A DNA stretch of 12,586 nucleotides from Candidatus Poseidonia sp. GTDB lineage: Archaea; Thermoplasmatota; Poseidoniia; Poseidoniales; Poseidoniaceae. The position numbers and the translations under genes were made by a program. Location of the stretch: NCBI GenBank assembly GCA_013330155.1, contig DUIU01000246.1, positions 1 through 12,586 of the forward strand, in the 5' to 3' direction. Below, in pieces: positions 1 through 6,464 of the stretch. The notes beneath the pieces are model-generated. The model was not told the DNA's origin. It did no database searches and was given only the letters and a program-made list of their open reading frames with translations. Numbering within the stretch: the first letter of the stretch is position 1; each line of letters begins with the position of its first letter.

Positions 1-726
1 ATCCGGAAGAAAGAGCAGGTCAGTCGGTGTGCTCGGGTCGAAGGCATAGGCCTCAATGTCTTCGTGAGTGATTCCTACGAAAAGCGGCTGAATGTAGCGC
101 TTTATGACTTCGATTTCCATGCCCTTGCAGGCGTAGCACCGTCGAGCAAAACTGCACAGCATATCGATGGCGGCGTGCGGGATGCCCAATTCGATGGCCT
201 TCCGAATGTCAGAAATCTCTTCGATGTCTTCCAGTGATAATTCGATCAAGCCCAACTTGAGGCGTTTGCCCAAACGTTCTCGACGGGCTGCTTCAGCAAA
301 TTCCCTGAGCGTGTGAGGTGTTGCCTCTTCGGGCCAATTTGATTCGCCCAACAACACCAGCGATACGATGGCGTCGGCCATGGCGCAACCGGGGTGACTT
401 CCTGTCAAGGCAATGCAAAGGCGTTCTACCGAACCCACCGTTCGGTTTCGTCCTCGGTAAAGGTGGACTTCGAGATGAGGGTCGTTGTTTATCAAGAACG
501 ATGAGATGGTTTTCACGACGTCAATGCGAATCTCAAAACCTTCTATGCTCGACACGAGGTACCTGTTCCCGGCAAAGCAGTCAAACGATGTCCAGGCCTG
601 AACATTCTGCATGATGGTTTCAAGAAGTCTGAGGCCACGTATTTCAGCACTGATGCGTTCCTCACTTATTCCATCCAAGGGTTCTTCCGTGCCAAGGAGT
701 CCAAACGGCGTGAGGACTAACGACAC
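1..726 (-). CDS. Hypothetical protein, C-terminus cut by window edge
   Basis: One frame stays open on the minus strand from about 762 to the window edge, giving roughly 242 residues from a GTG at 726. No ATG lies near the expected start. GTG 726 has a weak AAGGT upstream. A TTG at 762 would overlap the plsC stop as TTGA and would keep a hydrophobic strand (KVYVSLVL) that the GTG start truncates, so 762 is a real alternative. The protein is soluble-looking, with no membrane segment. It has a helical first part containing a CFAGNRYLV stretch, a central charged helix near residues 140-160, and a cysteine-bearing segment (CSFARRCYAC) near residues 193-202. The four cysteines there are not spaced like a normal zinc ribbon. 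It follows plsC closely and is probably co-transcribed with it. I do not recognise the family and assign no function. Confidence 0.7.
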   Translation of the reverse strand, partial: MSLVLTPFGLLGTEEPLDGISEERISAEIRGLRLLETIMQNVQAWTSFDCFAGNRYLVSSIEGFEIRIDVVKTISSFLINNDPHLEVHLYRGRNRTVGSVERLCIALTGSHPGCAMADAIVSLVLLGESNWPEEATPHTLREFAEAARRERLGKRLKLGLIELSLEDIEEISDIRKAIELGIPHAAIDMLCSFARRCYACKGMEIEVIKRYIQPLFVGITHEDIEAYAFDPSTPTDLLFLPD

Positions 727-758
727 ATAGACCTTAGTCTGCGAGTCTATATGTAGGT

Positions 759-1544
759 TCAAGGAGCACCAAGTGCCGCCATGGATGCCATGAGTTGGTC
801 GGTAAATTTCCTGAACAAGCGTGAGAGTTCCGCTCGAATTTCGTGGTCCTCAGATTTAGCCAACTCCTCAAGGGTAGCGGGGGTCATGGCCCCGCCAGAG
901 GCTGAACTAAGCCAATCAAACCACGTTACCCCCTGGCCGGCGTTCACGGAAAATTTGCGATAGAGTCGGGGCCATTTGTCATGTTGCGGACGCATGAGGT
1001 CACGGGTTCCAACCAACGCCATCGGGACCACAACGGCATGAGGATAAGCGGCCGCCAGGCGAGCTACACCTGTTTTTCCTGGAAGCAGATAAGGAGGTTC
1101 TTGGCGTTTTGACCGTGTTCCCTCTGGAAAAATTCCGAGGGCTTTGCCGTTGTCAAGTATGCTGGCTGCACTCGCTAGCGCATCGCTTCCACCCGCCTCG
1201 CGATGGGTTTCGATTTGTCCAGTCGCTCGCATGAGGAAACTGGTCAAGGGGTTGCTAAAGTGGCCGTCCTTGGCCAGGTAGTGGGTGGTTCTTCGAGCTG
1301 CGGCAATAACGGCAATTGGGTCAACGTGAGAGAGGTGGTTGGCTGCAAGGATGGTGGCTCCCGTTCGTGGGATTCGACCGGCACCGGTGATTCTCCAGCG
1401 TAGAAGTGGTCGAAGGAAGGGAGAAAGAAACATCCGCAGGCCGGTGTATACCGGTGTTGATGGAAGTGGGTGGGGACTTGGTTCGATGGCCCAATGGGTG
1501 CGAAGAGCCCCCCATGCCTCTTCAATGGCTTTTGCTTCGCTCAT
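759..1544 (-). CDS. plsC: 1-acyl-sn-glycerol-3-phosphate acyltransferase family protein (PlsC-like)
   Basis: The 261-residue product belongs to the PlsC/LPLAT family, which moves an acyl group from acyl-ACP or acyl-CoA to lysophosphatidate or a related acceptor at the inner face of the membrane. Block I is clear: NHLSHVD at residues 69-75 gives the catalytic HX4D (His70, Asp75). Block III, FPEGTRSK at 139-146, binds the acceptor phosphate. The later GKTGVARLA (156-164) and VVVPMALVG (171-179) are also typical. A moderately hydrophobic segment near residues 36-50 (MFLSPFLRPLLRW) may touch the membrane, but there is no strong transmembrane helix. The start is ATG 1544 with no strong ribosome binding site. 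It is divergent from the secreted-protein gene at 1669, with about 124 bp between. Family membership is secure; the true acyl donor and acceptor are unknown, and ordinary archaeal phospholipids do not need this enzyme. Confidence 0.9.
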   Translation of the reverse strand: MSEAKAIEEAWGALRTHWAIEPSPHPLPSTPVYTGLRMFLSPFLRPLLRWRITGAGRIPRTGATILAANHLSHVDPIAVIAAARRTTHYLAKDGHFSNPLTSFLMRATGQIETHREAGGSDALASAASILDNGKALGIFPEGTRSKRQEPPYLLPGKTGVARLAAAYPHAVVVPMALVGTRDLMRPQHDKWPRLYRKFSVNAGQGVTWFDWLSSASGGAMTPATLEELAKSEDHEIRAELSRLFRKFTDQLMASMAALGAP

Positions 1545-1668
1545 GTAGGGTCTTCATGAGGCCACCGTTTTGATGTTTTTTCCATTGCTCGGCCTCAAGT
1601 CCCAATTTTGCTTCAATGCAAAGTGCCCCAAGGACAAGCGTGAAAGGTCAGCGGCAGGAGGGTATTGT
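1545..1668. promoter_or_regulatory. Divergent intergenic region between plsC and the secreted-protein gene
   Basis: These 124 bp must hold promoters for the plsC transcript and the secreted protein/trpS transcript. A T-rich run (TTTTGATGTTTTTT near 1568-1581) is the only visible low-GC stretch; I see no confident TATA/BRE pair. The AGGAGG serving the right-hand gene lies at its end, near 1657-1662. Confidence 0.35.
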
Positions 1669-2967
1669 ATGGCCACCAGCGGCAGAGGTGTACTTTCTGT
1701 ATTCCTTTGTGCCCTTGTCGCTTCGGTGGTGTTCCATCCGGTGGCTCTCGCCGAATCTGCATGGGAAGAAGATGGATGGTTGAGGACGTCTTTTGGGCAG
1801 GAACGCTTGGACCTAGGGGACGAATTTGGTTGCTATGGAATTCCGGGCCTTTCATGGGTCAACGACCCTGGAGCGGTTGCCCAGTCGTGCAAGACTTACA
1901 TCGAAGAACGCATTAACGCCAGCCGTTGGGGTGTTTCTCCGCTCTCCATCTACACGCCCGATACCCTCACCATGGCCGACCATACCAAAGTCGCCTCCCA
2001 AGGGTTTACCGTCCATGGAGATATGACTGATTTGGAGTACACTGCCTGGCATAACGCCACTGACCAACCCGCCGACCTCTGGGATTGGTACAACCTTGGA
2101 CGAAGGGGAGGCAGTTTGGAAAAAGGCATGGCTTCACTCGAAGATGTTCAGGCTGAAGTTGAACAGGGTGGTCTGCTCAATCTGTATTGGATCGGCCGAG
2201 TCAACGATGCTACAGTGAGGCACGACCGTGATGTTCTCGCGTATCTTGATGAAACTCCCGGAATTTGGCTGACGACATGGGGGGAGGCCTGGTCATCTTG
2301 GTCAGCCCATCGCTGCTACGAGCATACCCGTGATGTTTCTCAACAGGGAAATCAAACCATCCTCATGTTCGAATCACTTCAGACCGATGCCTGCCGTGCC
2401 GTCTCCGATGATTTACCTTGGAACATTCCGTTAACCTGGCTCATCGATGTGGAAGATGTTGAAGTTGCAGATGTTTCAACGACCAACACGACTGAATCGC
2501 TACCCTCTATAGAAGGGGAAAAAGTATCTCAAGAAGGCTGGTGGCAACAGGAAGACGGAACACTTGTTCTTTCAGTTGTGAACGGTCATGCGGTCAACAT
2601 AACCATCAATGGCTCCGATGTGGGGCATGATGTACTGGCAAAAACTGAATTCTTCAACAACCATTCCGCAGCGGTAACGATAGCCGGTCATGAGACCACG
2701 GATTTATTCAAATGGGCCAAGCGTTTTGTCGATGATACCGAGGTTCGCTTCACATGGCTTGTTCAACCTCGACCTGCAGAAGGCATTGATGCCTGGATTC
2801 CTTATGCGGTGGTGGGTGTGGGTGTATTGACCGTGTTCTTGATGTTGGGTGTTCTTGGAAGAGAAGGACTTGGGCCGTGGTCGTCCTTGGCCAACAGGAA
2901 TCAAGTGCAAAATCACATTCCCCGTGGGTTGAACGAGCGAAGCCTTGATGCCGATGAGGAAGCCTAA
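1669..2967 (+). CDS. Secreted protein with C-terminal membrane anchor, function unknown
   Basis: I chose ATG 1669 because AGGAGG sits about seven bases upstream and because this start puts a proper signal peptide at the N-terminus: a short basic lead (MATSGRG), a hydrophobic core (VLSVFLCALVASVV) and a likely cut after ALA near residue 28. The frame is open upstream to 1570, but those residues look non-coding. The 432-residue product ends in one transmembrane helix (about 376-397) and a short charged tail, so the bulk should lie outside the cell. At least seven N-X-S/T sequons are present (NAS, NAT, NQT, NTT, NIT, NGS, NHS), fitting an N-glycosylated surface protein. The segment ending DVLAYLDETPGIWLTTWGEA loosely recalls the C-terminal end of polysaccharide-deacetylase domains, but I see no metal-binding triad and do not claim that activity. 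trpS follows after 20 bp, so the two may share a transcript. Confidence 0.8.
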   Translation: MATSGRGVLSVFLCALVASVVFHPVALAESAWEEDGWLRTSFGQERLDLGDEFGCYGIPGLSWVNDPGAVAQSCKTYIEERINASRWGVSPLSIYTPDTLTMADHTKVASQGFTVHGDMTDLEYTAWHNATDQPADLWDWYNLGRRGGSLEKGMASLEDVQAEVEQGGLLNLYWIGRVNDATVRHDRDVLAYLDETPGIWLTTWGEAWSSWSAHRCYEHTRDVSQQGNQTILMFESLQTDACRAVSDDLPWNIPLTWLIDVEDVEVADVSTTNTTESLPSIEGEKVSQEGWWQQEDGTLVLSVVNGHAVNITINGSDVGHDVLAKTEFFNNHSAAVTIAGHETTDLFKWAKRFVDDTEVRFTWLVQPRPAEGIDAWIPYAVVGVGVLTVFLMLGVLGREGLGPWSSLANRNQVQNHIPRGLNERSLDADEEA

Positions 2968-2987
2968 ACCAACTGGAGGGAACAGAG

Positions 2988-4373
2988 ATGGCCCAAGACG
3001 ATCTTGTCATTGACCCCTGGGGTAGCGCTCAATCCACTGATTACGATCGTATGATTGAACAATTTGGGTTAACCTCCATGGAAGGCGTCTCTCTGGCGAA
3101 CCCTTCGAAGCTCCACCGAAGAGGAATCGTGTTTGCCCACCGAGACGTTGACCAAGTTCTCGAAGCACAACGAACCGGGGCTCCGTTTGGGGTCTTGACC
3201 GGTTTGATGCCGAGCGGACAAATGCACCTCGGGCATTCCATGGTGGTGGAACAAGTCAAGTGGTTCCAGCAACAAGGGGGCGACGTCACCATTGCGGTTG
3301 CCGATTTGGAAAGCCAAGCAACAAGAGGGGTGTCTCTGGCCAAGGGGCGCTCCATTGCCCTCCAAGAATACGTCGCTCACTATGCGGCGCTTGGGTTGGA
3401 CCCTGAGAAAACCAGTGTTTACTTTCAATCGACTCGACCTATTGTTCAAAGGCTTGGTTTCCAACTTGGAAAGCGGACCAATTTGAATGAATTTGAAGCC
3501 ATTTATGGATTCGGTGGAGAAACAAACCTTGCTCATGTCCAAGCACCTTTGGTCCAAGTAGGTGATATCTTACATCCTCAGATGGATGAACATGGTGGCC
3601 TGCGTCCAATCGTCGTACCAGTTGGCGTAGACCAAGACCCCCACCTTCGATTGACTCGTGGGCTCGCTTCTAAGACCAACTGGTTCAACCTGCGAGACTC
3701 ATCATCAAAAGGTCTCATGGTCAGTCTTTCTGTTCACGATGAAAACGCCGAAGTCTTTGGTCAACTTCCTAACGGGCGAATCGACAAAGGGAAGGTCACA
3801 GCGGTTTTTGAGAAAGTCGTCGCTGCCGTCGCCTCCTTGGGTTTCTCAGACATCATGTCCAATCCCAAACAAGGTAACGTCCACATTCCTTCGGCCACTC
3901 AACGGGATAAACACGGGCTTCGTTTGGCTTTGCTTCGACTCGAACGACAACTCGGGGGGCCTGGGCTCATGGCGCCATCGTCGACCTACCACCACTTCGC
4001 AGTTGGTATGACGGGTGATAAAATGAGCAGCAGCCAGCCCAAAACTACCTTGTTCTTGAGGGACGACCTCGCTACGGTTGAGAAGAAAATCAAACGAGCC
4101 TTCTCCGGTGGCCAACCTACGGTGGAAGAACACCGTCGCCTTGGCGGAAATCCAGACATTGATGTCGCCTATCAGTACATGATGTATTTCTTTGAAGAAG
4201 ACGATGCGTACCTCGCTGAATTGAACGCATCCTTCCGTTCCGGGCAGCTGTTGGCCGGTGAAATGAAACAATTGTGCATTGACAGAGCCACTGCCTGGAT
4301 GGGAGAACTTCACGAGATGCGAGACCAAACTGCCCATCTGGTTGATACATTCCTCGCCGAGGATTCACGCTGA
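2988..4373 (+). CDS. trpS: Tryptophanyl-tRNA synthetase (archaeal type)
   Basis: This class I synthetase activates tryptophan with ATP and loads it onto tRNA-Trp in the cytoplasm. The product has 461 residues. The HIGH-type motif is HLGH at 80-83, in the context GLMPSGQMHLGH. The tryptophan-pocket strand PVGVDQDPHLRLTR (211-224) is characteristic of the archaeal/eukaryotic TrpRS branch, and the KMSKS loop is GDKMSSSQP (343-351). The start ATG 2988 has GGAGG at 2975-2979. Between LTRGLA and PSSTYHHF (about 228-337) lies a stretch roughly 75-80 residues longer than I expect from compact archaeal TrpRS; see findings. The last 9 bp overlap the end of the convergent zpr1 gene. Confidence 0.95.
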   Translation: MAQDDLVIDPWGSAQSTDYDRMIEQFGLTSMEGVSLANPSKLHRRGIVFAHRDVDQVLEAQRTGAPFGVLTGLMPSGQMHLGHSMVVEQVKWFQQQGGDVTIAVADLESQATRGVSLAKGRSIALQEYVAHYAALGLDPEKTSVYFQSTRPIVQRLGFQLGKRTNLNEFEAIYGFGGETNLAHVQAPLVQVGDILHPQMDEHGGLRPIVVPVGVDQDPHLRLTRGLASKTNWFNLRDSSSKGLMVSLSVHDENAEVFGQLPNGRIDKGKVTAVFEKVVAAVASLGFSDIMSNPKQGNVHIPSATQRDKHGLRLALLRLERQLGGPGLMAPSSTYHHFAVGMTGDKMSSSQPKTTLFLRDDLATVEKKIKRAFSGGQPTVEEHRRLGGNPDIDVAYQYMMYFFEEDDAYLAELNASFRSGQLLAGEMKQLCIDRATAWMGELHEMRDQTAHLVDTFLAEDSR

Positions 4374-5006
4374 AGGTTCAGCATCATCGGTTGAAAACAC
4401 GGCCGGGTCGGGACCAACTGGCAGCGATTCAACCTCCTCTCCTGTCAATTCACGTTCTTCAGCCTCGGGGTGCAGAATCATCGAATGACCGTGCGGGTCG
4501 AGCAACAGCAAGGTGATGGGGTCAGCATCCGGGCCGCCCAACTCGGCCAAAGTTAAGGTCATGTTCTGCAAAGTGGCCATTTGCGCCATGAGCCCATCCC
4601 GTTCGTCGGCCTCGACTTCGAGAAGTTGTTTTGAAAGGTCCCGTTCCACCATCGCAATGATCTCTTTGAAGCGCTGAAGGACTCCTTCGACGTTCGAGAC
4701 ATAGCCCGTAGAACTCGTTCCCGGATTCACTTCGAGGTCCAACTCTGGAATTGATACAGTGCATGAAGATGAACGCACCACGCGTGCTCGTAGTTTTTCC
4801 TCATCATCAATCCTTAGCGACCAACCTCCCGCCTTCTTGCCTTCGGCTGGAATAAAGTCCGTTTGGCGCCAACCGCAATCATGACAGAGGATGGTTACCT
4901 GTGTGTGTTCACCAAAGTAGGGAATTTCGTCCACGTGAGCGATCATGTTGACGTTGCCAGTTCCCGAACATATAGGGCATGGAATGTCAATCGCTTGTTC
5001 CTTCAT
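4365..5006 (-). CDS. zpr1: ZPR1-type zinc finger protein
   Basis: The 213-residue product carries one four-cysteine zinc ribbon (Cys10, Cys13, Cys41, Cys44; CPIC and CHDC) followed by the beta-rich ZPR1 domain, including the characteristic SIPELDLEVNPGTSSTGYVSNVEG region near residues 85-108. Eukaryotic ZPR1 has two ribbon/domain repeats, binds eEF1A and has been described as a dedicated folding chaperone for it. Archaeal versions have one repeat, and a role with aEF1A is an inference from that. The C-terminal 40 residues are acidic and low in complexity. Its ATG overlaps the stop of the upstream sepF-like gene as ATGA (5003-5006), which points to coupled translation. Its 3' end overlaps that of trpS by 9 bp, tail to tail. 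Confidence 0.9.
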   Translation of the reverse strand: MKEQAIDIPCPICSGTGNVNMIAHVDEIPYFGEHTQVTILCHDCGWRQTDFIPAEGKKAGGWSLRIDDEEKLRARVVRSSSCTVSIPELDLEVNPGTSSTGYVSNVEGVLQRFKEIIAMVERDLSKQLLEVEADERDGLMAQMATLQNMTLTLAELGGPDADPITLLLLDPHGHSMILHPEAEERELTGEEVESLPVGPDPAVFSTDDAEPSA

Positions 5007-5656
5007 TCGTACACGTCCGTAAGGTCGTCGGGACCGACGGCAAAGCCTTCCATTTCAGTCCCTTTGATACCTCTGCATCCTTGTGGGAGCAAGAGCAGGC
5101 GCGTGTCCGTGATGCGAATAATCTGTCCCTGCGCATCGCCTTCAATGAATTCGTAAAGCATGCTCAACGCTTGATTAAACTCAGTCGAGCGTTTCATCAT
5201 GCGCCGCATTTCAACAACGCAACCATGGCCTTCAGCGACCCAATCCATCAACGCTCCACAACCGGTCAAATCCAGCAAGGTTGAGTTGTGAAGAACCATT
5301 TCACCTTCGTAGAGTGGAACCGGTGCATTGGGGTAAAGATGCTCCAAATTGTGGTAGGTAACTTCGGCGTGAGGCATCCGTGGAGTGGCCGTCGTGCTTG
5401 AACTTGGCATGGAAAAACTTCGAGGTCCTGTTGAACCGCTGGACGGAAGTGCCACACCTTGGTTCTCTTGGTCCAATTTCGCCTCTGCTGCCTCGAGCAG
5501 GTCCAAATCCGGCATGGAAGGGACGGGACGCTCTGCGGGTTCTTCTGAGTTTTCGGCAGGCTGTGCGAAAGCATCGAGCGAAGACTGCGCCTCGTCTTTC
5601 TCTTTTCTCCTCCTTCGCCGCACATAGCGCCCTTCAAGCCGAGGCTTCTTCAACAC
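5003..5656 (-). CDS. SepF-like (DUF552-like) protein, probable FtsZ-linked division factor
   Basis: The start is GTG 5656 behind AAGGAGG; TTG 5653 is an alternative. The 217-residue product has a very basic N-terminus (a run of five arginines at 13-17), a long disordered Pro/Ser/Glu-rich part to about residue 95, and a compact alpha/beta domain at about 120-195. That domain follows the SepF pattern: a strand and helix (STLLDLTGCGALMDWV), a strand (GCVVEM), a helix (FNQALSMLYEFIEG), then the paired strands GQIIRITDTRLLLLPQG, matching the family's G-D-I-x-R-I...LLLTP ending. In archaea that have FtsZ, SepF anchors FtsZ to the membrane through an N-terminal amphipathic helix. I see no such helix here, so anchoring may differ or the protein may be only a fold relative. 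It overlaps zpr1 by 4 bp. The SepF assignment comes from pattern matching, not a search. Confidence 0.62.
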   Translation of the reverse strand: MLKKPRLEGRYVRRRRRKEKDEAQSSLDAFAQPAENSEEPAERPVPSMPDLDLLEAAEAKLDQENQGVALPSSGSTGPRSFSMPSSSTTATPRMPHAEVTYHNLEHLYPNAPVPLYEGEMVLHNSTLLDLTGCGALMDWVAEGHGCVVEMRRMMKRSTEFNQALSMLYEFIEGDAQGQIIRITDTRLLLLPQGCRGIKGTEMEGFAVGPDDLTDVYE

Positions 5657-5673
5657 TCCCCTCCTTTGGAGGC
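5657..5673 (-). promoter_or_regulatory. Ribosome binding site of the sepF-like gene inside a small inverted repeat
   Basis: Read on the minus strand, CCTCC (complement of 5668-5672), a three-base AAA loop and GGAGG (complement of 5660-5664) form a perfect 5-bp inverted repeat, followed by GGA and the GTG start at 5656. The GGAGG arm is the natural ribosome binding site, so the hairpin would hide it. The base complementarity is direct; any effect on translation is inferred. Confidence 0.45.
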
Positions 5674-5767
5674 GTCCAAGTCGGTTCTCCTCGTCAATGC
5701 TCCATCCCGATATCTTTCATGGCCTCAATGCCCAAGGTTCAAGAAGTGTCGGCGGAGTGAAGAAATC
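5674..5767. promoter_or_regulatory. Divergent intergenic region between the sepF-like gene and psmB
   Basis: This stretch separates two divergent transcripts and should hold the promoters of psmB and of the sepF-like/zpr1 pair. The only AT-leaning element is GATATCTTT near 5709-5717, too weak to call a TATA box. The frame of psmB stays open through it, but its predicted residues do not resemble proteasome sequence. Confidence 0.35.
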
Positions 5768-6388
5768 ATGTCAGAGAACCAGACCGTCATGAAGACAGGG
5801 ACCAGCACCGTCGGTATTACCTTCAAAGGAGGTGTTGTTGTTGGAGCAGACCACCGGGCAACCATGGGTCATTTCATTGCCAACAAGAGCGTCCAAAAGT
5901 TGTTCAAAATCGGCGACAATCTTGCCCTGACAACGGCTGGATTGGTCGGACACGCTCAATCCCTCTCTCGCACCCTGACAGCTGAGGTGGCACTGTTTGA
6001 ACTTCGACGTCAACAACCTATGACGGTGAAAGGCGCAGCAACCCTAACGGCCAACATCCTCTCTGGACGCCCTCACTGGGTCCAATTGCTCATCGTAGGT
6101 GTTGATGACGCCGGCGGCCACGTCTACTCCATTGACTCTGCTGGTGGGTCCATCCCCGATGTGTACTGCGCTACCGGTTCGGGATCTCCTTACATGTACG
6201 GTGTCCTTGAAGATGGGTTCAAAGAAAACATGAGCCAAGCGGAGGCCTTAAAATTGGCAGCGAGAGCCCTCTATGCATCGGGACAGCGTGATGCGGCCTC
6301 CGGCAACGGCATGGATTTGGCTGTCATCACACCGGCTTCCGGCTACCAACAAGTCTCTCAAGACGACATTGCAAAACTCCTCAAGTGA
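5768..6388 (+). CDS. psmB: Proteasome beta subunit, catalytic
   Basis: This is the catalytic beta subunit of the archaeal 20S proteasome, an N-terminal threonine hydrolase. From ATG 5768 the product has 206 residues with an 11-residue propeptide ending MKTG, cut before the TSTVGITF stretch. Thr12 becomes Thr1 of the mature enzyme. In mature numbering Asp17 (GADHRAT) and Lys33 (SVQKLF) fall exactly where the active site needs them, and GNGMDLAVIT fits the later conserved Asp strand. I chose 5768 rather than the open extension to 5666 because it gives a normal short propeptide and has GGAG at 5754-5757. The alpha subunit is not in the window. The neighbour downstream is fttA, an arrangement known in other euryarchaea (for example MJ1237/MJ1236). 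Confidence 0.95.
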   Translation: MSENQTVMKTGTSTVGITFKGGVVVGADHRATMGHFIANKSVQKLFKIGDNLALTTAGLVGHAQSLSRTLTAEVALFELRRQQPMTVKGAATLTANILSGRPHWVQLLIVGVDDAGGHVYSIDSAGGSIPDVYCATGSGSPYMYGVLEDGFKENMSQAEALKLAARALYASGQRDAASGNGMDLAVITPASGYQQVSQDDIAKLLK

Positions 6389-6396
6389 GTTTCCTT

Positions 6397-6458
6397 CTCC
6401 CGCGGCACAGCCGCTATGCACCCCTTGGGTGTGCTGTGGTCAACCTTGACTGCGGGAG
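6397..6458 (+). promoter_or_regulatory. Structured leader of fttA: candidate three-way-junction RNA covering the ribosome binding site
   Basis: Within the psmB-fttA gap, CTCCCGC (6397-6403) is perfectly complementary to GCGGGAG (6452-6458), which holds the GGGAG ribosome binding site of fttA. Inside this 7-bp stem lie two hairpins. The first is CACAGC (6406-6411) with GCTGTG (6433-6438), continued by GCACCC (6418-6423) with GGGTGT (6427-6432) around a CTT loop, with a six-base bulge on the 5' side. The second is GTCA/TGAC (6439-6450) with an ACCT loop. Only GG (6404-6405) and T (6451) stay unpaired at the junction. The pairing is seen directly; its function could be translational control, a processing site or a terminator for psmB. 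Confidence 0.6.
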
Positions 6459-6464
6459 CCTGCG

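Noticed and set aside
318..614. 98-residue plus-strand ORF over the first gene
   Set aside because: It is a shadow of the minus-strand gene, which stays open across the whole region; its composition (rich in Arg, Ser, Cys) is not protein-like.
1570..1668. N-terminal extension of the secreted protein to the ATG at 1570
   Set aside because: The extra 33 residues put a cysteine/lysine-rich stretch before the signal peptide, and the strong AGGAGG lies before ATG 1669.
3846..4337. 163-residue minus-strand ORF inside trpS
   Set aside because: It is an antisense reading of the KMSKS half of trpS with no recognisable family.
5666..5767. N-terminal extension of the proteasome beta subunit to 5666
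   Set aside because: It would give an unusually long propeptide with no family resemblance; ATG 5768 gives the usual short propeptide and correct Thr1/Asp17/Lys33 spacing.
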